NCBI RefSeq assembly: GCF_002095475.1
Contig: NZ_MLFR01000018.1
Span: forward strand, 1-64,000
Direction of reading: 5' to 3'
Length of the DNA stretch: 64,000 nucleotides
Origin: Pantoea rwandensis
Lineage (GTDB): Bacteria > Pseudomonadota > Gammaproteobacteria > Enterobacterales > Enterobacteriaceae
Part shown: one piece after another, positions 45,812-55,230 of the stretch
Numbering within the stretch: the stretch's first letter is position 1
How the letters are laid out: each line of letters starts with the position of its first letter
Translations under genes and position numbers: made by a program
Notes under the pieces: model-generated
Databases searched by the model: none
Told to the model about the DNA's origin: nothing
The model's input: the letters and a program-made list of their open reading frames with translations, nothing else

Positions 45812-46744
45812 ATGAAAAGAGCAGCTTTAGCTATTTTGATTCTGTCAGCAAGCGGTGTCAGTGCCGCTGAAACCATCACACTGCGTATTGCCGATCAAAA
45901 AGGAAATATGCACGCCGAAATGGAGGCGGCACAGCAGTTAAACAACCTCAACTATAAAATCGAATGGGCAGAGTTCCCAGCTGCGGCCCCGCTTGCTGAA
46001 GCTCTGAATGCGGGGGCGGTCGATGCCGGTATTATCGGGGATGCGCCACTGCTGTTTTCACTGGCAGCCGGTTCTCAGGTGAAAGCCGTGGCGGTGAGTA
46101 AATCCACCCCCGAAGGCCTGGCGGTGCTGGTCAGCCCTGATTCACCGATCACCACTGTGGCCGACCTTAAAGGGAAAAATATCGCAACTGGACGTGGCTC
46201 TATCGGTCACTTTGAGGCGCTGAAAGCACTGGAAAAAGCCGGTATCAGTGACAAAGAGGTGAAGTGGCGCTTCCTGACGCCGGCGGATGCGCGTATTGCA
46301 CTGGCAAACGGTTCAGTAGACGCGTGGTCAACCTGGGATCCTTATACCGCATTGGCAGAAGTGACACACACCGGACGTGTTTTAGTCAATGGCGTGGGGC
46401 TTTCCAGTGGCAACAGTTTCCTCGCGGCAACGGATGCAGCGCTCAACGATGCGGGCAAGCGTGCTGCGCTTCAGGATTACGTTAATCGATTAGCTGCCGC
46501 CGATCGCTGGGCGAACAGCCATGTGGATGAATACTCCACCACGCTGGCGAAGATTATCGGTTTTCCGAAAGAAGCGGCGGCGAAATCCTTCTCACGTCGC
46601 CAGTCCCACTGGCAAAGCATTGATGATGCTACGATTGGACAACAGCAAGAAACGGCCGACTTTTATCAAAAAAAGGGGCTGATTCAGCAGCATCTCGATG
46701 TGAAACCCACCTTTTACCAAGGCCTGAATGTGGCGCAGAAGTAA
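45812..46744 (+). CDS. Orphan ABC-transporter binding protein, sulfonate/nitrate type
   Basis: 310-aa periplasmic protein with a short signal peptide (MKRAALAILILSASGVSAAE, cut near residue 19). The body has the SsuA/TauA/NrtA pattern: EWAEFPAAAPLAEALNAGAV, ADLKGKNIATGRGSIGHF and VDAWSTWDPYTALAE. It probably captures alkanesulfonates or a related oxyanion. No permease or ATPase gene is adjacent; the dipeptidase follows 54 bp later on the same strand. It would need partners encoded elsewhere. Confidence 0.8.
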   Translation: MKRAALAILILSASGVSAAETITLRIADQKGNMHAEMEAAQQLNNLNYKIEWAEFPAAAPLAEALNAGAVDAGIIGDAPLLFSLAAGSQVKAVAVSKSTPEGLAVLVSPDSPITTVADLKGKNIATGRGSIGHFEALKALEKAGISDKEVKWRFLTPADARIALANGSVDAWSTWDPYTALAEVTHTGRVLVNGVGLSSGNSFLAATDAALNDAGKRAALQDYVNRLAAADRWANSHVDEYSTTLAKIIGFPKEAAAKSFSRRQSHWQSIDDATIGQQQETADFYQKKGLIQQHLDVKPTFYQGLNVAQK

Positions 46745-46798
46745 CGCTTTGTGCCCCAATGTTTGGATTAACCACAGGGCGCGCGTAGCATAGTGCCC

Positions 46799-47848
46799 AT
46801 GTTGTCTTTATCTGAATCGTCTATGTTATTCAAAACCTTCGATGGTCATAACGACCTGTTACTCAACCTGTGGCTGCATCATCGTGATGCGCCAGCGGAA
46901 GCTTTTTTCGCGGGGATTGAGAAAGGGCACCTCGATTATCCGCGCATGCAGCAGGGTGGTTTCGCCGGCGGACTATTTGCGATGTTTGTCCCCCCACAGC
47001 CTTACATCAATGAAGTGGCACCCCAGCGCGCACATGAGCAGTGGAAACCTTTGGATATCCTCTGGCAACAGCTCGATATTCTTAAAGCGCTGGTGGCAGA
47101 GTCTGAGGGGCGGGCGCGTTTGTGCCTGTCAGCCAGTGATATCGCAGCTTGCCGTCGTGATGGTGTGTTAGCCATGGTGGCGCACATTGAAGGTGCCGAT
47201 GGATTTGATGCCGAAGGCGAAGCCCTGGCGGCCTTTTATCAGGCAGGCGTTCGTAGCATTGGCCCCTTCTGGAACTTGCCCAACATCTTTGGCGAAGGGG
47301 TGAAAGGCAGTTTTCCTCACTCTCCAGATACGGGAGCAGGCCTGACTGATGCAGGTAAAAAACTCATCGTCGCCGCTAACCATCATTGCATGATGATTGA
47401 CGTTTCCCACATGAATGAAAAGGCTTTTTGGGACACAGCCCGCCTTTCAAACGCGCCGCTGGTCGCCAGTCACTCTAACGCACATGTCCTCTGCGCCCAG
47501 CCTCGCAATCTCACCGACGATCAACTGCGCGCTATTCGTCATAGCGGCGGAATTGTAGGTGTGAATTTTGGTAACGCTTTTTTACGCGCGGATGGTAAGC
47601 GCGACAGCGATACGCCGTTGATCGAAATTGTTAAACATTTGGAACATTTAATTGAAATAATGGGTGTCGAAAATGTAGCATTTGGTTCGGACTTTGATGG
47701 CATCAGCGTGCCAGATGAATTGAAAGATGTGTCCGGGCTACCTCGGCTGTGTGTGATGCTCGCATCGCTCGGCTATGATCAGTCTGTGATTGAGCAGATA
47801 ACTTGGGGGAATTGGCAGCGAGTCCTGCAACAAATTTGGCAGGATTAG
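46799..47848 (+). CDS. Membrane dipeptidase-like metallopeptidase (M19)
   Basis: About 349 aa, M19 renal-dipeptidase family. Metal ligands fit FKTFDGHNDLL (the H-x-D motif), the VAHIEGADGF glutamate, and two later His (MIDVSHMNEKAFW, LVASHSNAHVLC), with FGSDFDGI toward the end. There is no signal peptide, so it is cytoplasmic. The start is uncertain: ATG 46799 is used, ATG 46823 is possible, and neither has a good ribosome site. It lies 149 bp upstream of pqqA on the same strand. Dipeptidase genes recur beside pqq operons; a role in processing PqqA fragments is an attractive guess only. Confidence 0.8.
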   Translation: MLSLSESSMLFKTFDGHNDLLLNLWLHHRDAPAEAFFAGIEKGHLDYPRMQQGGFAGGLFAMFVPPQPYINEVAPQRAHEQWKPLDILWQQLDILKALVAESEGRARLCLSASDIAACRRDGVLAMVAHIEGADGFDAEGEALAAFYQAGVRSIGPFWNLPNIFGEGVKGSFPHSPDTGAGLTDAGKKLIVAANHHCMMIDVSHMNEKAFWDTARLSNAPLVASHSNAHVLCAQPRNLTDDQLRAIRHSGGIVGVNFGNAFLRADGKRDSDTPLIEIVKHLEHLIEIMGVENVAFGSDFDGISVPDELKDVSGLPRLCVMLASLGYDQSVIEQITWGNWQRVLQQIWQD

Positions 47849-47924
47849 CACAATTCCCTTACCGAATCAGGGTTGATATGCCTGCTACATTGGCGCAACA
47901 TCAGCCCGCGTCGTGCCTTGCAGT

Positions 47925-47942
47925 CAGGGAATTCGTTCCCTG
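47925..47942 (+). promoter_or_regulatory. UUCG-loop hairpin in the pqqA leader
   Basis: CAGGGAA-TTCG-TTCCCTG is a perfect 7-bp stem closed by a UUCG tetraloop, 55 bp upstream of the pqqA start. It is very stable for its size and could protect the short pqqA mRNA. Confidence 0.55.
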
Positions 47943-47956
47943 GGCAAGCATTTCCA

Positions 47957-47980
47957 GCAGAGCCTGCTCTGCGTTTTATG
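47957..47980 (+). terminator. Terminator-like hairpin before pqqA
   Basis: GCAGAG (47957-47962), loop CCTG, CTCTGC (47967-47972), then GTTTTATGTTT. It ends 17 bp before the pqqA ATG, so it either stops dipeptidase transcription or is an attenuator in the pqqA leader. Confidence 0.5.
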
Positions 47981-47997
47981 TTTAGAGGAAGAATATT

Positions 47998-48069
47998 ATG
48001 TGGAAAAAACCTGAGTTTGTTGACCTGCGTCTGGGCCTGGAAGTGACTCTGTACATCTCCAACCGCTAA
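47998..48069 (+). CDS. pqqA: PQQ precursor peptide PqqA
   Basis: 23-residue ribosomal peptide whose Glu and Tyr side chains are joined and cut out to make PQQ. The product [20 protein letters not shown] followed by SNR carries the conserved E-x-x-x-Y as E15 and Y19. AGAGGAAG lies at ideal spacing before the ATG. The length and sequence match Klebsiella-type PqqA. It is followed by a hairpin and T-rich tract before pqqB, giving more precursor than enzyme mRNA. Confidence 0.96.
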   Translation: MWKKPEFVDLRLGLEVTLYISNR

Positions 48070-48077
48070 GACTTTCT

Positions 48078-48107
48078 GCCCGCCATTCGCGCGGGCATTT
48101 TATTTTT
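48078..48107 (+). terminator. Partial terminator between pqqA and pqqB
   Basis: GCCCGC (48078-48083) and GCGGGC (48091-48096), loop CATTCGC, then ATTTTATTTTT. It is only 9 bp after the pqqA stop, placed to lower expression of pqqBCDEF relative to pqqA. Confidence 0.7.
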
Positions 48108-48125
48108 ACTTTCTGGTTATCTCAC

Positions 48126-49052
48126 ATGTTTATTAAAGTTCTCGGTTCAGCGGCCGGTGGCGGCTTTCCGCAGTGGAACTGTAACTGCACCAATTGCAGT
48201 GGCCTGCGAAATGGCACGATCCAGGCACAAGCGCGCACGCAATCCTCCATTATTGTCAGTGACAATGGCGAAGATTGGGTTTTATGTAACGCTTCCCCTG
48301 ACATCAGCCAGCAGATTGCTCATACGCCAGAGCTGATCAAGAAAGGAGTGCTGCGCGGCACGGCAATTGGCAGCATTATTCTGACCGACAGCCAGATCGA
48401 TCACACCACGGGTTTACTCAGCCTACGTGAAGGTTGCCCACATCAAGTGTGGTGCACACCAGAGGTCCACGCCGACCTCACCAGCGGCTTCCCGATTTTT
48501 ACCATGTTGCAGCACTGGAATGGCGGGCTACAACATCATGCGTTGACACCATTAGCGCCTTTCCGCGTGGATGTGTGCCGTGACTTGCAGTTTACTGCCA
48601 TCCCGATCCTCAGCAATGCGCCACCTTATTCGCCGTACCGCGACCGGCCCTTGCCGGGCCATAACGTGGCGCTGTTTATTGAGAACACGGCGAACGGGCA
48701 AACGCTGTTGTATGCGCCAGGCTTAGGTGAGCCTGATGCAGTGATCATGCCTTGGCTCCAAAAAGCCGATTGTCTGCTGATTGACGGCACCGTCTGGCAG
48801 GACGACGAATTATTAGCGACCGGTGTCGGTAAAAACACCGGCAAAGCGATGGGGCATCTGGCCCTGGCAGAAGAGCATGGTTTGATGGCTTTGCTGGCAT
48901 CGCTGCCGGCAAAACGAAAAATCTTGATTCACATTAACAACACCAATCCGATTCTCAATGAACAGTCGCCGCAGCGTCAGTATTTGATGCAGCAGGGCAT
49001 AGAAGTGAGCTGGGACGGTATGGCGATTCAGTTGCAGGAGAACGCATCGTGA
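48126..49052 (+). CDS. pqqB: PQQ biosynthesis protein PqqB
   Basis: 308-aa metallo-beta-lactamase-fold protein, now viewed as an iron hydroxylase acting on the Glu-Tyr intermediate before PqqC. It begins [20 protein letters not shown] and has the metal-site segment [13 protein letters not shown] (about residues 85-97) and [10 protein letters not shown] near the end (about 279-288). Cys pairs near the start (NCNCTNC) suit metal binding. It overlaps pqqC by 4 bases. Confidence 0.96.
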   Translation: MFIKVLGSAAGGGFPQWNCNCTNCSGLRNGTIQAQARTQSSIIVSDNGEDWVLCNASPDISQQIAHTPELIKKGVLRGTAIGSIILTDSQIDHTTGLLSLREGCPHQVWCTPEVHADLTSGFPIFTMLQHWNGGLQHHALTPLAPFRVDVCRDLQFTAIPILSNAPPYSPYRDRPLPGHNVALFIENTANGQTLLYAPGLGEPDAVIMPWLQKADCLLIDGTVWQDDELLATGVGKNTGKAMGHLALAEEHGLMALLASLPAKRKILIHINNTNPILNEQSPQRQYLMQQGIEVSWDGMAIQLQENAS

Positions 49053-49804
49053 TCATTACCGAAGCCTTATCGCCGCAAGAGTTCGAGCAGGCGCTGCGTG
49101 CCAAAGGCGCGTTTTATCATATTCATCATCCTTACCACATCGCCATGCACAAGGGTGAAGCGACCCGTGAACAGATTCAGGGATGGGTTGCGAACCGTTT
49201 TTATTACCAGACCAATATTCCGTTGAAAGATGCGGCCATCATGGCAAATTGCCCTGACCCAGCTACGCGTCGCAAATGGGTACAGCGTATTCTTGACCAC
49301 GACGGCAGCAACGGTCAGGAAGGGGGCATCGAAGCCTGGTTGCAGCTGGGAGAAGCGGTAGGATTGGACCGCGAGGTGCTGTTGTCAGAAAAACTGGTGC
49401 TGCCTGGCGTGCGTTTTGCCGTGGATGCCTACGTGAATTTTGCGCGTCGCGCTAACTGGCAGGAAGCCGCATGCAGCTCTTTAACCGAACTGTTTGCACC
49501 GCAGATTCACCAGTCACGCCTTGATAGTTGGCCGCAACACTATCCGTGGATCAAGGAAGAGGGCTACTTCTATTTCCGCAGCCGCTTGAGCCAGGCAAAT
49601 CGCGATGTTGAGCACGGCCTGGCGCTGGCGCTGGAAGTGTTTACCACTGCTGAACAGCAGAATCGGATGCTGGAGATTCTGCAGTTTAAACTCGATATTC
49701 TCTGGACCCTGCTGGATGCCATGACCATGGCCTACACTTTGCAGCGTCCGCCTTACCACACGGTTACCGATCAGGTATCCTGGCACAGTACAAGATTGGT
49801 ATAA
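49049..49804 (+). CDS. pqqC: Pyrroloquinoline-quinone synthase PqqC
   Basis: 251-aa cofactorless oxidase for the last step, ring closure and eight-electron oxidation to PQQ. Family segments are [40 protein letters not shown] and [20 protein letters not shown], which carry the active-site His, Tyr and Arg residues. The start overlaps the pqqB stop by 4 bases, and pqqD follows after 4 bp. Confidence 0.97.
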   Translation: MIITEALSPQEFEQALRAKGAFYHIHHPYHIAMHKGEATREQIQGWVANRFYYQTNIPLKDAAIMANCPDPATRRKWVQRILDHDGSNGQEGGIEAWLQLGEAVGLDREVLLSEKLVLPGVRFAVDAYVNFARRANWQEAACSSLTELFAPQIHQSRLDSWPQHYPWIKEEGYFYFRSRLSQANRDVEHGLALALEVFTTAEQQNRMLEILQFKLDILWTLLDAMTMAYTLQRPPYHTVTDQVSWHSTRLV

Positions 49805-49808
49805 CATC

Positions 49809-50087
49809 ATGAAAGATAATCTCATTCCTGCTTTTCGCCGTGGTTATCGTATGCAGTGGGAACCGGCACAAGAGAGCCATGTTGTGCTTTATCCTGAAGG
49901 CATGGCGAAGCTGAATGAAACGGCCACGGCGATTTTGGAACTGGTGACCGGCAAGCAAGATGTGGCCGCCATCATCACCATCCTCAACAACCGTTTTCCA
50001 GAAGCGGGTGGCGTGGATGATGACGTGAAAGAGTTCCTGCAATCTGCTATTGAACAGAAATGGATCCAATGTCGTGAACCCGAATAA
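49809..50087 (+). CDS. pqqD: PqqA-binding chaperone PqqD
   Basis: 92-aa member of the RiPP recognition element family. It binds PqqA and presents it to the radical SAM enzyme PqqE. Conserved text includes [35 protein letters not shown] and the C-terminal helix [17 protein letters not shown]. The 3' end overlaps the pqqE start by 14 bases. Confidence 0.95.
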   Translation: MKDNLIPAFRRGYRMQWEPAQESHVVLYPEGMAKLNETATAILELVTGKQDVAAIITILNNRFPEAGGVDDDVKEFLQSAIEQKWIQCREPE

Positions 50088-51213
50088 AACCACCACGGCA
50101 CCGCTGTGGCTGCTGGCTGAATTAACTTATCGCTGTCCGCTGCAGTGTCCGTACTGTTCAAATCCGCTCGACTTCGCTCAGCAAGAGAAAGAGCTGACCA
50201 CGGAACAGTGGATCGACGTTTTCCGCCAGGCGCGCGCGATGGGCAGTGTGCAGTTGGGCTTTTCTGGCGGCGAACCTCTGACTCGTAAAGATCTGCCAGA
50301 GTTGATTCGCGCAGCACGCGATCTTGGTTTCTATACCAACCTGATCACCTCTGGTATTGGTCTGACGGCGAAGAAACTGGATGCTTTTGCGGACGCAGGG
50401 CTCGATCATATTCAAATTAGCTTCCAGGCCAGCGACGAGACGCTGAACGCTGCGCTTGCCGGTTCGAAAAAAGCCTTCCAACAGAAGCTTGAAATGGCAA
50501 AAGCGGTCAAAGCCCATGGCTACCCGATGGTGCTTAATTTCGTCCTGCATCGCCACAATATCGACCAGATCGATAAAATTATCGATCTGTGTATCGAGCT
50601 GGAAGCTGACGACGTTGAGCTGGCGACCTGTCAGTTTTATGGCTGGGCGCATGTGAATCGCAAGGGCTTACTGCCGACGCGGGAACAGATAGCCAATGCA
50701 GAAGCCGTGGTGGCGCAATATCGCGAGCGCATGAGTGAAAGCGGCAACCTCGCCAATCTGCTGTTTGTTACGCCCGATTATTATGAAGAGCGTCCAAAGC
50801 CCTGCATGGGCGGTTGGGGTTCAATCTTCCTGAGTGTGACGCCAGAAGGCAATGCGCTGCCATGCCACAGTGCACGTCAGCTGCCGATCGCGTTCCCATC
50901 CGTGCTGGAGCATAGCCTGGAGGATATCTGGTACAACTCCTTTGGTTTTAACCGCTATCGCGGCTATGACTGGATGCCAGAGCCGTGCCGTTCTTGCGAT
51001 GAAAAAGAGAAGGATTTCGGCGGCTGCCGCTGCCAGGCCTTTATGCTGACAGGGAATGCGGACAATACCGATCCCGTCTGCAGTAAATCCGAGCATCACG
51101 GTAAAATCCTGGAAGCGCGACGTGAAGCGACCTGCAGCGATATCAAAATTGAACAGCTACAGTTCCGTAATCGCACCAACTCTGAACTGATCTTCAAACA
51201 GCGGGTGACTTGA
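50074..51213 (+). CDS. pqqE: Radical SAM enzyme PqqE
   Basis: 379 aa. Forms the carbon-carbon bond between Glu and Tyr of PqqA. The SAM-cluster motif is [13 protein letters not shown] (about residues 19-31, C-x3-C-x2-C). The C-terminal SPASM domain binds further clusters through Cys in [40 protein letters not shown] and DPVCSK. The GTG at 50074 is chosen because it gives the family N-terminus; it lies inside the end of pqqD. The stop overlaps the pqqF start by 4 bases. Confidence 0.95.
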   Translation: MNPNKTTTAPLWLLAELTYRCPLQCPYCSNPLDFAQQEKELTTEQWIDVFRQARAMGSVQLGFSGGEPLTRKDLPELIRAARDLGFYTNLITSGIGLTAKKLDAFADAGLDHIQISFQASDETLNAALAGSKKAFQQKLEMAKAVKAHGYPMVLNFVLHRHNIDQIDKIIDLCIELEADDVELATCQFYGWAHVNRKGLLPTREQIANAEAVVAQYRERMSESGNLANLLFVTPDYYEERPKPCMGGWGSIFLSVTPEGNALPCHSARQLPIAFPSVLEHSLEDIWYNSFGFNRYRGYDWMPEPCRSCDEKEKDFGGCRCQAFMLTGNADNTDPVCSKSEHHGKILEARREATCSDIKIEQLQFRNRTNSELIFKQRVT

Positions 51214-53538
51214 TGACCTCGCGCCGTCTTGTGTTGGCTAACGGAATACACTGCCATTTGTATCATCAGCCTGATGCACGAGACGCCGCGGCGCTGGTCC
51301 GCGTCCGCGCGGGGAGCCTGGACGAGCCAGATCGCTGGCCGGGTCTGGCGCATTTGCTGGAGCATCTGCTGTTTTGTGGCAGCGAGCGTTTCAAAGAGCA
51401 CGATCGCTTAATGCCGTGGGTGCAGCAGCAAGGCGGGCAAGTCAATGCTACGACCCAGCTCAGCACCAGTGCCTTCTTTTTCCAACTGCCGGCGAAGGCG
51501 TTAGCGGGAGGTGTGCAGCGCTTGAGCGACATGATCACTGCTCCGCTGCTCAGCCAGCAGGCGATCATGCAGGAAGTGGCGGTAATCGATGCGGAGTTTC
51601 AATTACTGCGACACCATGCGGATACGCTAAGTGAAGCGGCCTTAGTGGATACGTTGGGTGAACCTTTTCAGCGTTTCCGGGTGGGTAATGCCGCTGCTTT
51701 TGGTGACAATGTCACTTTACTGCAGGCGGCACTGCGTCATTTTCATCATCGCTATTATCGTGCGAATGGCATTGAGCTGTGGCTACAAGGCCCGCAATCG
51801 CTCGATGAGTTGGCGCAAATTGCTGAGCGTTTTATCTCGCCTGAACCCTCCAAGGATTTAGCCGCTCCTGTATTTCCCACCTCGTTCGTAGACGACGTGC
51901 AATTGCAGTTGCCGGGTGATGAGAGTTTTTGGATCTCACTGAGGTTAACCGGGGATGCGTCATTACTTCGTGACAATGTCACGCTGCTGAGTGTGTTTTG
52001 GCTGGATGAAGCACCTGGAAGCTTGCTGGCAGTGCTGCGAGAGGCTGGATTGTGCGATACGCTGCATGGGCAATGGCTGTGGCAGGATGCGCAGCACGGC
52101 TGGCTCGCACTGCGTTTCAGCGCAGCGAAAATCAGTGCCGAACAAGCCCGCCGCATTGAAGATCTCTTCTGGCAGCATTTGAAAGCCATAGGGGCATCTA
52201 ATGCGGTTCAACAACAGCATTATGCGCAGTTGGCACGGCAAGACTTTGCACGACTGGCCCCGCTGGAACAACTGCGCGGCCGCGCGCTGGGCTTTGCGCC
52301 AGCAGAGTCTGTGCCAGCACATTTCAAGGAGTTTGTGGCGGGATTAGTACAGGTTCCGTGCTCGCGTTTGTTGACACAGCAGCAGCTACTCAATGCAGAA
52401 CGCGTCGAGACGCAAGGATTCACGCTGTTACGTAAAAACGGGATTCCGCAATGCTTAGCCTCCCAGACAACGGCGGCTTTCAGTTTCTATCCCCTGTCGC
52501 AATCTGTTGATTTGCCTTCTTTGCCACCTGTTGCGATGGCGTTGCCACGTTTTTCAGCACTCCAGCACGTTGAAACCTTACTGTTGCGCCCGGCGTTTTT
52601 ATCACACCTTGAGCGATCAACATGCGCAGGCGATTCAGGCACGGCTGCGTCCAGTGTTGGCAGCATTGCGCCATGCGGGTGGCAGTGGTAGTTGGCAACA
52701 GAAGCAGGGTATCTGGCAACTGGTGCTTAACCTTCCTGTAAGTGATACATCAGCATTAATGACGGTGCATTCGGCGCTGAAGGCTTTGCATGATGAGGGC
52801 CAACTCAACCCCGTGGCTTCTGCTCAAACCATCGTGATTCGTCAATTACTGGCTGCGCTGCCTACCCAGTTCATTGCTCCCGTTGCTGATGGTGACTGGT
52901 TGGCCGCTTGGTGCGGTGACCAGACTCCGTTACATCAGCGAGTGGAGTATCTGTTAAGTGACTTTTCGCCAGGTTTGGCCACCCACGCTCAACCGCCTCG
53001 GCTACAACACGGCATCACGTCTGTTAGCTGCCAAGGGAGCGATCGGGCGCTGCTGTTGTTTATTCCGTTGCCACAGGCAGATGACATCAATTTAGCGGCA
53101 CTGCGCGCACTGTCGTTATTGCTTGAGCCGCGATTTTTCCAGCGGTTGCGCGTTGATCAACAAATTGGTTATGTGGTTTCAGCACGGTATCAGCGGGTTG
53201 CCGATGTTGATGGGCTGCTACTGGCACTGCAGTCGCCGCAAATCCCTTGGCGAGTTTTGCTAGGGCACTGCAAACGCTTTATGCGAGAGATGGTTGCAGA
53301 AGTGGCTTCGGTCACGCCACAAACCCTTGCGGCGTGGCAGATGACCTTGCTCGAACAATGCGAACCCAAAGACAACGCCGAGGCGGCGACGCAGGGATTG
53401 CGTCAGCAACAAGGGCTGCCGAATCTCAATCGTAATGCAGTTGCTTCCTTGACTCTGACCAGCATTCAGCAGCTTCATACCAGACTACTGCGTGAGCGCC
53501 GCCGCTGGCGGATCGTTGTTGCGATAGAAAAGTCGTGA
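51210..53538 (+). pseudogene. pqqF: PQQ-associated M16 protease PqqF, frameshifted
   Basis: Zinc protease of the M16 (insulinase) family that trims PqqA with or after PqqE. The inverted zinc motif HLLEHLLF is at about residues 50-57. The frame fails at 52596-52600: GCGTTTTTATCAC should be GCGTTTTATCAC (Ala-Phe-Tyr-His), so one T too many gives a stop at 52691. The rest resumes as YHTLSDQHAQAIQARLRPVL and continues to 53538 with the usual M16 C-terminal repeat (VDQQIGYVVSARYQRVADVD). With the frame restored it has about 775 aa. Other proteases replace PqqF in many species, so PQQ production need not be lost even if the break is real. Confidence 0.9.
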
Positions 53539-53674
53539 AACTTTCACTAAGCGTAATCATGACTCATTGATATTTTTGAATATATTTGAAAGTCACGCGC
53601 AAATCTCTTCACTATTCCTCAGCCAACTAATTCGCCACACTCAAGAGATTATCCCGTTCTAAAAGGAACTCTGA

Positions 53675-54259
53675 GTGAAAAACGTTACCCGCTTGGTACT
53701 GCCATTACTGACTGCTGCCGCTCTGTATGCGCCTGCTTCACAGGCTGCAGCTATGCATTATGACCTCGACCCAGCTCACACCTCAGTGATCGTGACCTGG
53801 ACGCATTTTGGTTTTTCTCATCCCACCGCGGATATCCCAAGCAGCAAAGGTTCAATCGTCTTTGATAAGGATCACCCAGAACAATCACGTGTTGATGTCA
53901 CGCTGCCGATCACCCAGATTGATAGCCATGTACCAAAACTAACCCAAGAGTTTCTCGGTGCTGAGTACTTTGACACAGCGAAATATCCTTCAGCTGTGTT
54001 CCATAGCACCAAAGTGGTCGCGAAGGGTGATAACAAATTTGATGTAGAAGGAAACCTGACGCTGAAAGGCATCACTAAACCTGTCACCCTGCATGCCACA
54101 TTGAATCAACAGGGTATGCACCCGATGGTTAAAAAACAGGCGATTGGTTTTGATGCGACCGGGGTGATTAAGCGTTCGGATTTCAAGCTGGATAAGTTTG
54201 TACCCGCCGTCAGTGACGACGTGACACTGACGATTTCGACTGAGGCTTACGCGAAATAG
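53675..54259 (+). CDS. YceI-family periplasmic lipid-binding protein
   Basis: 194 aa with signal peptide (VTRLVLPLLTAAALYAPASQ, then AAA). The mature part is the YceI lipocalin-like barrel: YDLDPAHTSVIVTWTHFGFS, then IDSHVPKLTQEFLGAEYFDT and YPSAVFHSTKV. Related proteins bind polyisoprenoid chains; E. coli YceI is induced by osmotic change and high pH. The start is GTG after AAAAGGA. It is probably a separate unit from pqqF, 136 bp away. No b-type cytochrome partner gene is adjacent. Confidence 0.9.
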   Translation: MKNVTRLVLPLLTAAALYAPASQAAAMHYDLDPAHTSVIVTWTHFGFSHPTADIPSSKGSIVFDKDHPEQSRVDVTLPITQIDSHVPKLTQEFLGAEYFDTAKYPSAVFHSTKVVAKGDNKFDVEGNLTLKGITKPVTLHATLNQQGMHPMVKKQAIGFDATGVIKRSDFKLDKFVPAVSDDVTLTISTEAYAK

Positions 54260-54343
54260 GTTTTAAATGTCGCGCATCAATGTATCTCCTATAAAACTGC
54301 ACCCAGTAACCGTAGGTTCAGCGCTTAGGGGCTGATAACCTGG

Positions 54344-54452
54344 TCTGGCGCCGCTCATGGACTGGTGGTGCAGGTAATAACGCAGTCTGGCGCCGCTCAT
54401 GGACTGGTGGTGCAGGTAATAACGCAGTCTGGTGCCGCTCTGGGGCTGGCGG
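54344..54452. repeat. 42-bp tandem repeat
   Basis: Two identical 42-bp units (54344-54385 and 54386-54427, starting TCTGGCGCCGCTCATGGACT), then a diverged third copy that fades after about 25 bp. They start the 970-bp gene-free stretch after the YceI gene. Confidence 0.75.
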
Positions 54453-54658
54453 TCCTCGCGCCGCTGACGCGGTACCTTCACTTCACTCGTCAGCCTGACG
54501 GACCGGCGCAGACGGGACTTTCCCTGTCCCGGCTGCACCTTTCGCCAGCATCCATGCTGGCTCTCCTGGCTTCCTCATTCCGTTCAGCGCTGCGAAATGC
54601 CATCCCCAGAGCGGCCCCAGCCTGCTTGCGAATCTCCGTTTACGCTGTTGGAAAGGGC

Positions 54659-54862
54659 GCGATGGCTCAGGCGATAGCGCTTTTACTGCTACAAAGGACG
54701 CGATGACTCAGACGATAGCGTTTTGAATGCTACAAAGGGCGAGATGGCTCAGGCGATAGCGTTTTTACTGCTACAAAGGACGCGATGATTCAGACGATAG
54801 CGCTTTTACTGCCACAAAGGGCACAGTGTTTGAGGCCACAGCGCCTCTGATGCTGCAAGGGC
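54659..54862. repeat. 41-bp tandem repeat, five copies
   Basis: Units at 54659, 54700, 54741 and 54782 (each 41 bp, pattern GCGATGGCTCAGGCGATAGC followed by GCTTTTACTGCTACAAAGG), with a decayed fifth copy at 54823-54862. Odd and even copies differ in the same places (GGCTCAGG against GACTCAGA), which suggests the array grew by doubling an 82-bp pair. There are no spacers and no convincing protein. Confidence 0.8.
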
Positions 54863-54898
54863 TATTCGCAGCGCTGAGGCGGAGACGTTGTGCCAGGA

Positions 54899-54922
54899 GC
54901 CTGTCGCATGGATGCGACAGGC
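54899..54922. repeat. 24-base hairpin within the repeat region
   Basis: GCCTGTCGCA-TGGA-TGCGACAGGC, a perfect 10-bp stem with a 4-base loop. No T run follows, so it is a structural repeat rather than a terminator. Confidence 0.6.
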
Positions 54923-55005
54923 AGTTCGGGTTGGCCTGGATGCCTTACCCGAACGGTCCGTCCGGCACGACGTTGCAGCCGAAGGCACCGCGCAGCGGCG
55001 CGAGG

Positions 55006-55120
55006 ACGGCCCGGCAGCAGCAGAGGTGCTGCGGCCCGCACCAACATGCTCAATCGCGCAAAAAGAAATGGTAGCCTTACCTGAACGGCCCGGCAGCAGC
55101 AGAGGTGCTGGGGCCCGCAC
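55006..55120. repeat. 36-bp direct repeat pair, 79 bp apart
   Basis: Copies at 55006-55041 and 55085-55120 (starting ACGGCCCGGCAGCAGCAGAG) differ at one base. The preceding CCTTACCTGAACGG text also recurs near 54945, so a longer unit has been copied and broken up. The region ends shortly before the dld stop. Confidence 0.7.
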
Positions 55121-55230
55121 TAGAACGTGCACAAGAAAAGACCGCCATCTTTGAAAAAATGGCAGCCTCATCCAAGCAAGGTCTTAACTCACATCCGGCA
55201 TCACGCCCTCACAGCGACCGACGTCAGTCG

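Noticed and set aside
50050..50073. TTG start of pqqE at 50050
   Set aside because: It would overlap pqqD by 38 bases and add residues absent from PqqE; GTG at 50074 fits the family length.
54365..54706. 113-codon frame in the repeat region as a gene
   Set aside because: It is made of translated tandem repeat and low-complexity text, has no ribosome site, and has no family pattern.
54659..54862. 41-bp units as a CRISPR array
   Set aside because: No spacers; the units are tandem and drift between copies.
54806..55171. 121-codon minus-strand frame in the repeat region
   Set aside because: Arg- and Pro-rich composition from GC-rich repeats, with no recognisable domain.
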